From NCBI RefSeq assembly GCF_964340395.1, contig NC_135571.1, positions 11,792,440 through 11,856,439 of the forward strand: DNA of 64,000 nt. The letters are read 5' to 3'. Within the stretch, counting starts at the first letter, position 1, and each line of letters opens with the position of its first letter. The translations under genes were made by a program, and so were the position numbers. Below the pieces are notes generated by a model. It was given only the letters and a program-made list of their open reading frames with translations. It was not told where the DNA came from and made no database searches. This document shows positions 12,539 through 27,639 of this stretch, piece after piece. This DNA comes from Glandiceps talaboti (taxonomy: Eukaryota; Hemichordata; Enteropneusta; Spengelidae).

Positions 12539-13020
12539 TTCAATTCAATTCAATTCAATTCAATTCCATTCCATTCCATTCCATTCCATTCCATTCCATT
12601 CCATTCCATTCCATTCCATTCCATTCCATCCCATCCCATCCCATCCCATCCCAGTCCAGTCCAGTCCAGTCCATCCCATCCCATCCCATCCCATCCCATC
12701 CCATCCCATTCAATTCAATCCCATTCCATTCATTCAATTCCATTCCATCCCATCCCATCCCATCCCATCCCATCCCATCCCATCCCATCCCATCCCATCC
12801 CATCCCATTCCATTCCATTCCATTCCATTCCATTCCATTCCATTCCATTCAATTCAATTCAATTCAATTCAATTCAATTCAATTCAATTCAATTCAATTC
12901 AATTCAATTCAATTCTATTCTATTCTATTCTATTCTATTCTATTCTATTCTATTCTATTCTATTCTATTCTATTCTATTCTATTCTATTCTATTCTATTC
13001 TATTCTATTCTATTCTATTC
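12539..13020. repeat. Pentanucleotide array with block-wise variants
   Basis: About 96 pentamer units in homogeneous blocks: ATTCA, then ATTCC, ATCCC, AGTCC, ATCCC, ATTCA/ATTCC, ATCCC, ATTCC, ATTCA and finally about 20 units of ATTCT. Block structure points to local expansion of point-mutated units. The last ATTCT units merge into the acceptor of the DED exon at 13024. Confidence 0.95.
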
Positions 13021-13023
13021 TAG

Positions 13024-14657
13024 AACATTTTGTGGCGATGGTGGGAAACACTGACGCGCTAAGAAAGCCTAGATTTTCAGTAAGAGATAGACAGGATATC
13101 CTGGAAATGAAACATGGAAGAAATTATGAACTGTTGAACCAACTGCGTTCAAAAGGTCATCTTTCGAGGTTCAACTGTGAGACATTGGTGGCACTTCTTA
13201 AAGAAGCCAAAGAACAGGATCTTGCAAAGGTGGTGAAAAGGAGGTTTGAGATTGGTTTTGAAAAGTATTACGACTTTGAGAAACTGCAGGATGAAGTAGA
13301 TGCACCTACGCCTACAACATCTGAGATGCAGACATCAAGTCAAAGCACACACCAAGTAGCCAGTAACAACGAACCAGATTCAGGGCATCGGGTCAGTCCA
13401 GTAACCGAACGACCTGAAGATAAAGGTAAACTGATATTCATAGGTGGGTTCAGGGTTAAAACGGTTTGCGATCCGTTAGCTAGAATGTCCAAAAAAAATT
13501 TAACGTTTTGGGAGTTAGAGTGTCCATATCGATGGTGCTGTGCTAGGCTAGCTCTTGTAGGAGCAGTAGCAGATGGTGATAATAGAGGGAGTTACCACTA
13601 ACGTACACGACGTACACGACGTGAACTTTACACTGATTGCAAACCGTTATATTCGCCCCATGTGCCATATCATGGCAATATATTGAAAATAGCAAAGGTA
13701 TCTGTTGCTGTGGATTTTGACAGTCCACAGAAACAGATACCTAGCCAGTTAATTTCAAATATTATAATTTTACAAATTTTAACTCAATCCGAATTTTTAC
13801 AAAGTGAAAGCGGAAGAAACATAAATGTTGTTTCATATTCACCACACTGTTTGTGCTTCTTTGGGACAGTAGCAATCGAGCATGGTCCCCACCGACGAGT
13901 CTGGGCAACCGAGATTATGGTCACTAGAGTACATGAAATAAATATTTCTGACACGCCTCAATTGAGAAGTTCACTGACAGGGTCTTATAAATATTAAGGT
14001 AAATTTATCTCAAAGTAAATACACTATCGTGGTTTAAATACAAACATAATTAGTTCAGTGCATGTTTGACTGTCTCAAAGAGCGATGCCAGTTAATTTCA
14101 AATGTCACAATTTGCAATCAGCAATTGTACAAATTGAAGGCGGAACTCATGTAGTATTTACATTAATATTTATGACATGACTCAATTGGAACATTAAAAG
14201 AATAAGTATTAATTTTCTCATCATAGTAAGCTTCCTTTCCAAATGAAATATTGCCATCAACCATTTTAGAGAAAAATAAATTCGCTCTATAGTTCAGTTG
14301 TCTTGGAAATGCAATGCTAACAAGACAGTGCATTGTAAGATACGTCGTGTTGCTCAGCCCTAACCATCCTAAAAGGGAGTTGAGGGCGCCCCATCACAGT
14401 ATATAGTACCTTCTAAACTAGATATGTACTAAGAAGGCGCGATAGCCGTTTTCAATACTGACAGCGAGGGCGCTGTTCTTCGAGCTACTATAGTTCATTC
14501 AATCTTGAAGCACTGCTGTGTCCCACACATCGATCACGTTCTATTTATCATCAAAGTTATGAGTGCAGTAATATCATCTAAATTAAAGTACCCTTATTCT
14601 TTGCTATCAATTAATCGGAAATATTAGTAGTTTAAGTGATGCCACCCTGCCCAACAA

Positions 14658-14751
<94 letters not shown>

Positions 14752-17357
14752 CACATAAACACAACCATTTACAGTGGTGACAAAGAATAATCCCGTCCAA
14801 ATGTTCACTCTTATTAACTGATTTCTGTTTCAGAGATCGGAAATGCACCTATTGCAGAAAAGCCCCAACCTGTTTCAGAGATCACACATACACCAGTTGC
14901 GGCAAAGCCCCAACCTGTTGAGCAAGAGGCAAACAAAAGGTAATAATACATATGATAATAAAATACTTACCAGCACAGTATGGTATAGTCTCAATGGGCT
15001 TTACAAAATTCGGAAGAGAATAAGTATCCACAGAAGAGTTAAACAGTAAATGTGTGAGAAAAGCAAGCCCTTAAAACCCTATCAACTAATTCACAATAAC
15101 GAGTAAAAAGTAGGGTATTAACTTGAATTTGGTAAGATTTAATACACTAAAAAAGCATATATGTAGACTGTGTGTATCAAATGAGTAACACCTATGGCCT
15201 TAAACTGAAAATTCAAAAAATACACTAGCATGTATATTAAAATCTGTGACTGTGTAAAATGGTGTAAATTAGGTCTCCTAATATCGATTCCGAGAGAGTT
15301 CAATAACGTAGCACCGGTTAGGCAACAAGTAAAAGTTATAATGTCTTGTGTTCGAATGGATAGACAAGTGCCACTGGACAAACATTCGACCATGCATAAA
15401 CTAGTAAGGAAGAGAACTAGTTTATGCATGGTCGAATGTTTGTCCAGTGTGATAATCTCCCAGCAGATGAGAGATAAAGCAAACTGTTAGTGTAAGTGAT
15501 CTCTCGCCAATTATAAGATTAGGAATGTTTTAATTTAGATAAAGATGAGAAAAATGGACAATGCGTCTTTATTTAGTCAATAAAGAAAAGAGAGATTTAC
15601 ATACAGTCTCAGACTGTTAGTGGTCTGAGAGATATATAAAGCTGAGAGCAAAGTAACCAGGGAAAGAAAAAGAAGTAGTTTTAAAACTCAGTGAATTGAT
15701 CAATATCACACACAAAATAAGTTATATTGCACCACAAAAATTGATCATTCAATCGATCAATCATTCAACCAAATAATAAATCAATCAATCAATCAATAAA
15801 TCAACCGATCGATCGATCAATCAATCAGTTACATGCTCGCTGTCTCCTGTGGTTATGTTCAAATAACCCCCAAATCTTTCAGCTCATCAGTACCAGCTCG
15901 GGGCACTCCAATTAACCCAATTTATAAGTTAGACATACAGACAATCATTGTAGTTGAGGGTTGGCATGATTATTGAACCCTTCTAGTCATGGCATTCAAA
16001 AATGTTTAAACGTATAAGGTCCACCCCTCCTCTTTTATTGTAATTAGTGTGTACGCGAGTATTATGGAGGGAGGGGTGTAAAAACATTTAAATGATTGAA
16101 CCAATGACTTTTCTGAAGTTCTTGTTGTCATTGTTTGTATTATACAGAAGTGTGCTTATTTTGAACGATGAATGGGGAACATCGAAAGGCGGAATATCCA
16201 GCTTCCATCGTCAGATTGCTCAGTTATCTCTTAAAGCTGGCTGCGAGGTGTACGTGACAGCACTGAAGGCAGACGACAAAGATAGAAAACATGCTAAAGA
16301 AAATGGAATCCATCTGATTGTCGCAAACAATAAGAACGACAAGCCTACTAATCTGGAATGGTTGACAGACACACAATATTGCCGTATATTTTTTCCGGGT
16401 TTGAAAGATATTCCAAATTTGGAGAGAATCATAGCTCATGCACCAATCACAGCTGAAGCTGCAATCAATATCAGAGATGATCTTTTTGAAGGAAAACAAA
16501 AAGTGACCCTCTTCATCCATGTTATTCCAGAAGACATCGAAATTCATAAGAAAACCCATGAACTAGGCAAGGTTCAAAGAAGAGAAAACGACATCCAGGA
16601 GTTGGCGAAGAAAGCAGACGAGGTTTTCTCAGTAGGGCCAAGAATTTATAAACACTTTCAAAACAAATTTCGTGGCCTGAGCATCAAGCATCATTTGTTC
16701 CTGCCACTACCGGATCCAGCATTCTTTGATGTGGTCATCCAGAAACCAGATGTAAATCAAATGCCTAAGATGGAGGTGTTGACGGTCGGTAGAGTAACAG
16801 GGGTCGAAGAATTAAAGGGCTACGACATTGTAGCAAAAGCCTTGAGTGGTGTAGCTGACGAAATGAAAGACCGTCCCCCAGTGTGGAAGATAAGAGGCAT
16901 ATCTGAAGAGCAGAAAGACGAAAGTGAAAAGTTCATACGTAGAAACCTTCAAGGGAAGCATTTACAACCAAATCTGTATCCATATGGTGACCTACAAGAT
17001 ATTCTGAATGATCTCCGAGTGAGTTGTCTGTTTCTTATGCCTTCCCGCAGTGAGCCATTTGGATTGGTTGGTCTTGAAGCTTTGGCAGCTGGTATCCCTG
17101 TACTGATCACCAAGAATTCGGGCCTTGCAGAATTTCTTTCTGCATATTTCCCGCCACAATTTGCAGAGTGGCTGGTTGTCGATGTTGGAGTAACTGATCA
17201 TGAGGATGATGTGGAGATTTGGAAAGTTCGCATTCTCAAGATACTTCGTGATTGCAGTCGTTGGTTTGATGTTGCTGCAGAGATCAAGGAGAAGCTTAAA
17301 GACCACAAAGATATTAAGAAGAACCAGGAAGAGTTCATAGAAGTACTGAAGGCTTAG
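13024..17357 (+). CDS. DED-like / GT4 glycosyltransferase fusion (spliced)
   Basis: Model: exons 13024-13425, 14834-14939 and 16148-17357; ATG 13038, TAG 17355-17357; 567 residues. Junction phases agree (phase 1, then phase 2), with donors GTAAAC and GTAATA and acceptors TTTCAG and TATACAG. Residues 1-88: six-helix death-fold of DED type with S-V-R-D-R at 14-18 and K-R-R-F-E-I-G at 67-73. Residues 90-164: Ser/Thr/Pro/Glu linker, where exon 2 encodes two copies of a P-V/I-A-x-K-P-Q-P-V motif. Residues 166-567: GT-B fold, GT4-like, with N-D-E-W-G-T-S-K-G-G at 171-180, V-G-R at 378-380, K-G-Y-D at 388-391 and S-E-P-F-G-L-V-G-L-E (EX7E) at 466-475. GT4 enzymes of this type use nucleotide-sugar donors; these residues normally bind the donor. 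There is no signal peptide or membrane segment, so it is probably cytosolic. The substrate is unknown. An upstream exon (the frame is open to the acceptor) is likely but not found. Confidence 0.8.
13426..14833 (+). other. Intron 1 of the DED-GT4 gene
   Basis: Starts GTAAAC and ends TTTCAG. It contains a (CA)n array at 14663-14750 and, at about 14345-14420, one copy of a dispersed repeat with GTTGAGGGCGCCCCATCACAG (related to 39.55, 42.0 and 63.27 kb). I see no exon in it. Confidence 0.65.
14663..14750. repeat. (CA)n microsatellite in intron 1
   Basis: About 44 CA units, nearly uninterrupted, 80 bp upstream of the linker exon of the DED-GT4 gene. Confidence 0.97.
15372..15449. repeat. Perfect 34-bp hairpin in intron 2
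   Basis: Arms 15372-15405 and 15416-15449 are exact reverse complements with a 10-nt loop. It lies within intron 2 (14940-16147) of the DED-GT4 gene. It could be a MITE remnant or a structured RNA segment; nothing decides between these. Confidence 0.9.
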
Positions 17358-19590
17358 ACGTCTGAGGGGTAAATTGCTGGGATTAAGTACAAACCCCGAG
17401 ATGAGACGACCCAGGGCGAAACAAGGTGACTCCCTAAAGGCTGCATGAATTATAACTTAGAAATTTGATAATATTAACAACCTGCTTCAGCAAATCGTCT
17501 CCATTCTGATTCCACTATAATCACAAAATAATATCGAATTAAATACAAGTTCCTTATTATAGACATAGAAGTTTATATTCTCATGGTGTGACATTATAGT
17601 GCAGTATACGTAATCATATCACTATACTTCTGACGTCAGAAACATAGTAATATGAAAATATAGTAATATGGGGGGGAACTATGTTGACATTTTTGTTGCT
17701 ATGATGTTATTATTGTTAAATGTGTTAATCATAATTTTGCAATGATTTAAAATTTAGTTTCATAAATAATAAGACATAAATAAGGTTTCTTTTAATTTAT
17801 GGACTGTCGAGTATTTGACATGTTCCTCAAAGTAAATAATGGACAAACACTATTCACACTATCAGTAGCATCGCTCTCGTCATCTTGGACATGAAACACA
17901 CGTCACATAACAAAAACTACGATGCTACATGTACATGACTTTGAAAATGAAAAACACTGGCGCACATTTAACCTGCATCAAGTAGACTTGCTTTGGCTGC
18001 CATAAATAATAAAACATTTTAGAAAATGTGGATTCCTGGTCAATTCATAGATTGTAGAATCTGATCCTAATCAATAATGTAGACAATGAAACAACCATAG
18101 TTGTTTGCCCTTTCCTGTAGCCACTACTAGGACGTAAGCATTTGTAATTATCTGTTTTATTTATTCTGTTGATAGAATGTTTATCGACTTTTAGCAGTGT
18201 GATTTTGAAAATTTCACCATGTTATCGACGTATTTACTAAGTTTCTAGTATCATTGATTTTAGCATGTGAGCCGAGACCTATAGATACCCGGTACACCCA
18301 TTCCTTGATCGGTCTCTCGATAATTTTCAATTTATTTGGACCAAAATGTCTATAGTTTGTAATGGAACTTATCATTGTTTTTGAATAAAGTATCCTCACT
18401 GGGAATCCCAACCTGGAAGTCTGTGGTGTGAGTTTTAGTACAAGTGAGCTGAGGTTTAATCGTGTTATTGGCATGGCAAATGTCTGATAGAAAACATAAT
18501 AATTACAGATAGCACAGGATAAACTGTTAAACACACAATTTATAATTTACAAGTGACAATTGTCCATTATCTGACTATCAATTATAGTGCATTCAACATT
18601 TTGATGCTCTACTCTTCAACAATTAAAGACCCGCGATGGCTGGAACAAACATGATTTGCACTCACATACTCTTTTGCATATTTGACCCCTCATTAATGAC
18701 CCGAAAAACAGTCTGTCGATTTCAACGTCTTAATTCGTGATAGCAATAACCCTATACTTTCACTTCAAATACAACATGTACAAGACTTGGAACATCGATG
18801 GAGACTTTTTTCCAATAGTGACGTTCATTTCTACCCGGTAAATTTGAAATGATTAATTTCTCACGTATAATTTGCTAAATTAGAAAATATATAGTTGGTT
18901 TTCTATGTATGATATTTCACTTAAATATCATGAGTGTCACAGTTCTCTACATTATACATTGTAAATATCAGTCTATATAGAGAAGAATTTAAACATTATG
19001 TAGTCAGTGAAACAGTTGTAGTGCTAGCCAAGATGGCGGACACATTGTCATAAACGGCATGGTCTTTCTCTATTGATACTTCCGGGCTGGAGTGAATGAA
19101 ACATCTTGCCTTCCCCAGCTGTCCATTGTTTACTTCAACAAAGAGTTACGTGTGTGTAGTATACTGAGTAGTCTGCTAGTTTGCATAAGTGTTAAAATTC
19201 ATATCTGTTTCCAATGGCATGAGAGAATATATAAGCACTATATGATTTCTCAGGGGCATTAATACGACTGACATGAAATACTTTCTTGGGGTACATATAT
19301 ACTTCAAATTTCAGCCAAATTAGACTAGGCTCTTAGAGTACATATACCACACATTTCAGCCAAATTAGACTAGGCCCTTAGAGTATATATATCACACATT
19401 TCAGCCAAATTAGACTAGGCCCTAAAGGTTGCAGCGCACGGGGATACAGTTACCAATGCCAATGGCCATACTTTAATATAAGAAAATATTAGAATAGCGG
19501 CAAATTCGTAGTCGGGAACAGGTACGGTGATTTACCATTTACACGAACAACACAGTAAAATACACACATACAGTTGGTCGCATTGGCATC
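17358..19590. other. Intergenic, DED-GT4 3' flank to lectin A
   Basis: Holds the presumed 3' UTR of the DED-GT4 gene (an AATAAA at 18008-18013 is the first clean signal I see) and the promoter side of lectin gene A. At about 19308-19425 there are three tandem copies of a roughly 58-bp or shorter unit containing GCCAAATTAGACTAGGC. No other gene seen. Confidence 0.55.
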
Positions 19591-23947
<4,357 letters not shown>

Positions 23948-24094
23948 CATACAGTTTGTTAGATTTATATCTGTTTATTTGTTCACATGTTATGAAAGGG
24001 TTTCCTTTCTCAGACTCTTAATCCCATATTCTTCTACGTAATAACACTATATCATTCTGATGAAAATGCGATGTAGTGTACAAGTCGTGATTTC

Positions 24095-24169
24095 TTTTTG
24101 GCTGTTACGTTTACTGTCATTTGAGAGCACTCACAAAGAACAAACGACAGTAAACGTAACAGCCAAAAA
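24095..24169. repeat. 24-bp hairpin in lectin A 3' flank
   Basis: Arms 24095-24118 and 24146-24169 are exact reverse complements (GGCTGTTACGTTTACTGTC core) with a 27-nt loop. A second copy sits in the duplicated unit at 25485-25559. Confidence 0.9.
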
Positions 24170-24299
24170 CGAAATCGTTATTTTAATCATATATTTATTC
24201 AGACTTGTTAAGTTCAAACTCCAAATTTCAGTTTGAAGTGTGAAATATAATGTACAAAATGATGGGTACCCTGTAATGGCGGCTTTACATTTTTTTCAT

Positions 24300-24345
24300 A
24301 ATAATACTAATAACTTTATTCAAAATCTTGCCTTCTTAGAGGCAT
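24300..24345 (-). mobile_element. Possible LINE 3' terminus (minus strand)
   Basis: On the minus strand the sequence reads GATTTTGAATAAAGTTATTAG followed by TATTATTA, the usual look of a LINE tail. Duplicated at about 25715-25760 with the unit. No coding part seen. Confidence 0.3.
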
Positions 24346-24649
24346 CGACATAGCACATTGAAAAAAACAAAATAAGTAATTAAATAAATATCAGTGGCAT
24401 ATACAAAATACCTGATAGGCAAAAAGTCCAAAGAGAAATATCTTGTATATGAATATGACGTTTTGCTGTGGGGAAGTACAAATTGTTGAATTTTTATTTT
24501 ACTTAGTGAATAAAATTAGTTCGAGTTAATCCTGTGGCCTATTGTGTGTGTATTGTTCTTAATTCCCCAATACTTTTTGTCCCTTCCTATTCTGTACTTC
24601 ATAAAATCATGGCTTCCATACCAATGTACACTAACACCAATCTAACAGG

Positions 24650-24943
24650 CAATTTTGGGTTGCGTGTAATGTGCTCAGCTCGTAAACAGAAGGAGGGGCA
24701 TCAGATCATGACTAAATTGAGCAAAAAAATTCTTAAGGAGAGCAAAGTAGTTGCTGACAATACCATTTACAATAAAAATAATACGGTCATTCATCGGACA
24801 ATGCTGAGACTTATGTTCTTAAGAAGGACAGAGTATTAACATAAATATACCCTGAAGTTAAAGACTGTGTTTAATACAGTAGCGATCATGATTGATATAA
24901 TAACAGTGCAGTATGGATGACAAACACAGTTGGTTTGGACACG
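24650..24943 (+). promoter_or_regulatory. Conserved block upstream of the spare first exon
   Basis: About 290 bp nearly identical to 27340-27639, directly upstream of the two near-identical first exons. It probably carries promoter and 5' UTR. Copy 2 has GTGCTCAGCTCGTAAACAG where copy 3 has a GGGACATCAGA doublet. A short conserved word, CACAGTTGGT, also precedes the ATG of lectin A. Confidence 0.35.
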
Positions 24944-25103
24944 ATGGCAGACATACCGACTTCAGAAACAGTTAATTCTGAACTTGATCAGGATGAAAAA
25001 CGTTCAAAGAAAAAACGACGAAGATTGGCAGCTTTTATTTTGTTAGCATCAGGGATTGCCGCGCTGGCCTCTATAGTGGTCTTGGGTGCATATTTTGGAT
25101 CAA
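24944..25103 (+). CDS. Spare first exon of lectin B (N-terminus and membrane helix)
   Basis: A 160-nt exon ending TCA-A before GTAAGA, phase 1, the same length and phase as the first exons of lectins A and B. It encodes M-A-D-I-P-T-S-E-T, a K-K-K-R-R-R anchor and a hydrophobic helix, differing from lectin B exon 1 by only two residues (D for G near residue 15, A for G near residue 39). Its own downstream exons are missing; the sequence after intron 1 jumps to a lectin A last-exon fragment. Because it lies on the same strand 3.4 kb upstream of lectin B exon 2 in the same phase, it could serve as an alternative first exon. An in-frame ATG at 24917 exists only in this copy; I chose 24944 because it is conserved. 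Confidence 0.6.
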
Positions 25104-25198
25104 GTAAGAACCTTTTATCCAGTATAATATCTTTCACAAAACTATTTGGTACAGAGATAATGTTTCTTACTCTTTCACTATTAGATACTATCTAAATG

Positions 25199-25337
25199 TA
25201 ATAACATACCCAAGTCAGTCGAATTAGACTTGAGAACAGTTGAGAACGAACAGCCTGGACTACAATGGAATGACCGTGCATTTGATACAAGCAATGTGAA
25301 CAACAGAGTATGGTCCATATGTGAAAAGCCTATATAG
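25199..25337 (+). pseudogene. Duplicated last-exon fragment of lectin A
   Basis: Copies the last 45 codons of lectin A (from N-I-P-K-S-V-E through W-N-D and W-S-I-C-E-K-P-I plus stop) with no change I can see in the residues. It lacks its acceptor and the first third of the exon, and is preceded by intron sequence, so it cannot be spliced in normally. Confidence 0.8.
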
Positions 25338-27639
25338 CATACAGTTTGTTAGATTTATATCTGTTTATTTGTTAACATGTTATGAAATGGTTTCCTTTCT
25401 CAGATTCTCAATCCCATATTCTTCTACGTAATAACACTATATCATTCTGATTAAAATGCGATGCAGTGTACAAGTCGTGATATCTTTTTGGCTGTTACGT
25501 TTACTGTCATTTGAGAGCACTCACAAAGAACAAACGACAGTAAACGTAACAGCCAAAAACGAAATCGTTATTTTAATCACATTGAACACTATATAAGCTT
25601 AGCTTGGTATATTTATTCAGACTTGTTAAGTTCAAACTCCAAATTTCAGTTTGAAGTGTGAAATATAATGTACAAAATGATGAGTACCCTGTAATGGCGG
25701 CTTTACATTTTTTTCATAATAATACTAATAACTTTATTCAAAATCTTGCCTTCTTAGAGGCATCGACATAGCACATTAAAAAAAACAAAATAAGTAATTA
25801 AATAAATATCAGTGGCATATACAAAATGCCTGATAGGCAGAAAGAGCAAAGAGAAAAGAAGTATCTTGTATATGAATATGACGTTTTGCTGTGGGGAAGT
25901 ACAAATTGTTGTATTTTTATTTTACTTAGTGAATAAAATTAGATCGAGTTAATCCTGTTGCCAATTGTGTGTGTATTGTTCTTAATTTCCCAATACTTTT
26001 GGTCCCTTCCTATTCTGTACTTCATAAAATCATGGCTTCCATACCAATGTACACTAACACCAATCAAAAGGTTTTGAATTTGTATATACAATGACCTCTG
26101 ACCCTCGAGAAGTGGTATGTTTTTCTGACTGGTTATGATATCGCAATTTGATAATATATAATGACATTGCAAGGTTTGTTTGTTTGTTCGTTTGATTTTT
26201 AATTTTGATTTCTTTGTTTTTGTTTTGGGGGTCCATCATAATGTGTAGATTGCTTTGTTGTTAATAGTGATACATGATGCAAAAGAAATTTAGTTGGTCA
26301 TTAATGGAACCTTCTAGCATTCTTAGAATCCATCGCAACAAATTTATTTTTAAAACAAAACTAATTTAAGAATGCATCACTCGAGTTGACAGAACAGTCA
26401 GTCTGGGCAACAAGTAGTTTCAGAAAAGACTTCTTCAAGTCTTACTCAACTACATAACACAATTCGTTTGGTGTTCAAGACACGCAAATGTCTGGTACAT
26501 TGAAAATCACCACAAAACCAAGTTTATCTGGTTAAACCACCTGCTGGGCCAAAAGGTAAACAGCCCATGTCAGTAGTTGCCATCAGAAACTGACAGGCAG
26601 TTGTACATTTCTTACTTCCTTCAGACAATTGCGCATTATTATTCAATTAGTATAGCAGTTTTAACTATCCCATAATATTTACTACGGAACTTCAGCTCCA
26701 GTCTGAAATAGATCATGTGAGGATGGGATGACGTCATCATGTTTATATCAACGCTGACGACGGTGAGCACAGATTTCTGTGCTAGAATAAGGACTTTTAC
26801 TATACGTAAGTGGAGATGATCCTAGTAATCGTAGTGTGTCGTATAGGAACTAGACTAATGGACTATAAACGTAATGCCCAAGCAGTTTATAACGTTCGTT
26901 TAATTTACGTCTGCTTCTAAACCATTCTGCTATCGATTCCATCAATAGGCCTGTTAAGTCTACAGTACACTTGTCATAAATGGATACATCTGAAATAGTA
27001 CCTTTAGTAAGTAAATTACTCAACTTTGAAAGATTGTAGAGAAGTTCGAAAAATGGATTTGCTTAGGACAGAGTAGGATGAAAGGTTTTATATGATCATT
27101 TAATCTCCATGTATTTAGAAGCAATGGGATTTTCTTTTCATATCCTTGGGAGTTGATGCAATAAAACCACTATTTTGAAGAAGAAAAATTGATCTATACC
27201 AAGGATTATAATCCCACAATGCTTTGGGCATGGTATTTTAAAACATAAAATACGATTTTATATTATTTTCATTATTATACGTTTTCTACAAACTCCAACA
27301 TTGTAATTCAATGCACCTACAAAACATCTTATTTACATCTAACAAGCAATTTTGGGTTGCGTGTAATGAAATAGAAGGAGGGACATCAGAGGGACATCAG
27401 ATCATGACTAAATTGAACAAAACATTTCTTAAGGAGAGCAAAGTAGTTGCTGACAATACCAATTACAAAGAAAATAATACGGTCATTCATCGAACAATGC
27501 TGAGACTTATGTTCTTAAGAAGGACAGAGTATTAACATAAATATACCCTGAAGTTAAAGACTGTGTTTAATACAGTAGCGATCATGATTTATATAATAAC
27601 AGTGCAGTGTGAATAACAAACACAGTTGGTTTGGACACG
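25338..27639. other. Duplicated 3' flank, unique insert and lectin B promoter
   Basis: 25338-26065 repeats the lectin A 3' flank (a 27-bp stretch near 25580-25607 is absent from the first copy). 26066-27338 has no match in unit A, being either inserted here or deleted there; an ATC/CTAAC word lies at the edges. 27340-27639 is the second copy of the block upstream of the first exon. No gene seen in 26066-27338. Confidence 0.7.

Noticed and set aside
12485-13020. Open frames of 97-189 codons through the pentanucleotide array
   Set aside because: Pentamer repeats without stops stay open in several frames on both strands; no domain.
15760-15830. ATCA/ATCG repeats resembling a short direct-repeat array
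   Set aside because: Tetranucleotide microsatellite with no spacers; not a CRISPR array, and the DNA is animal.
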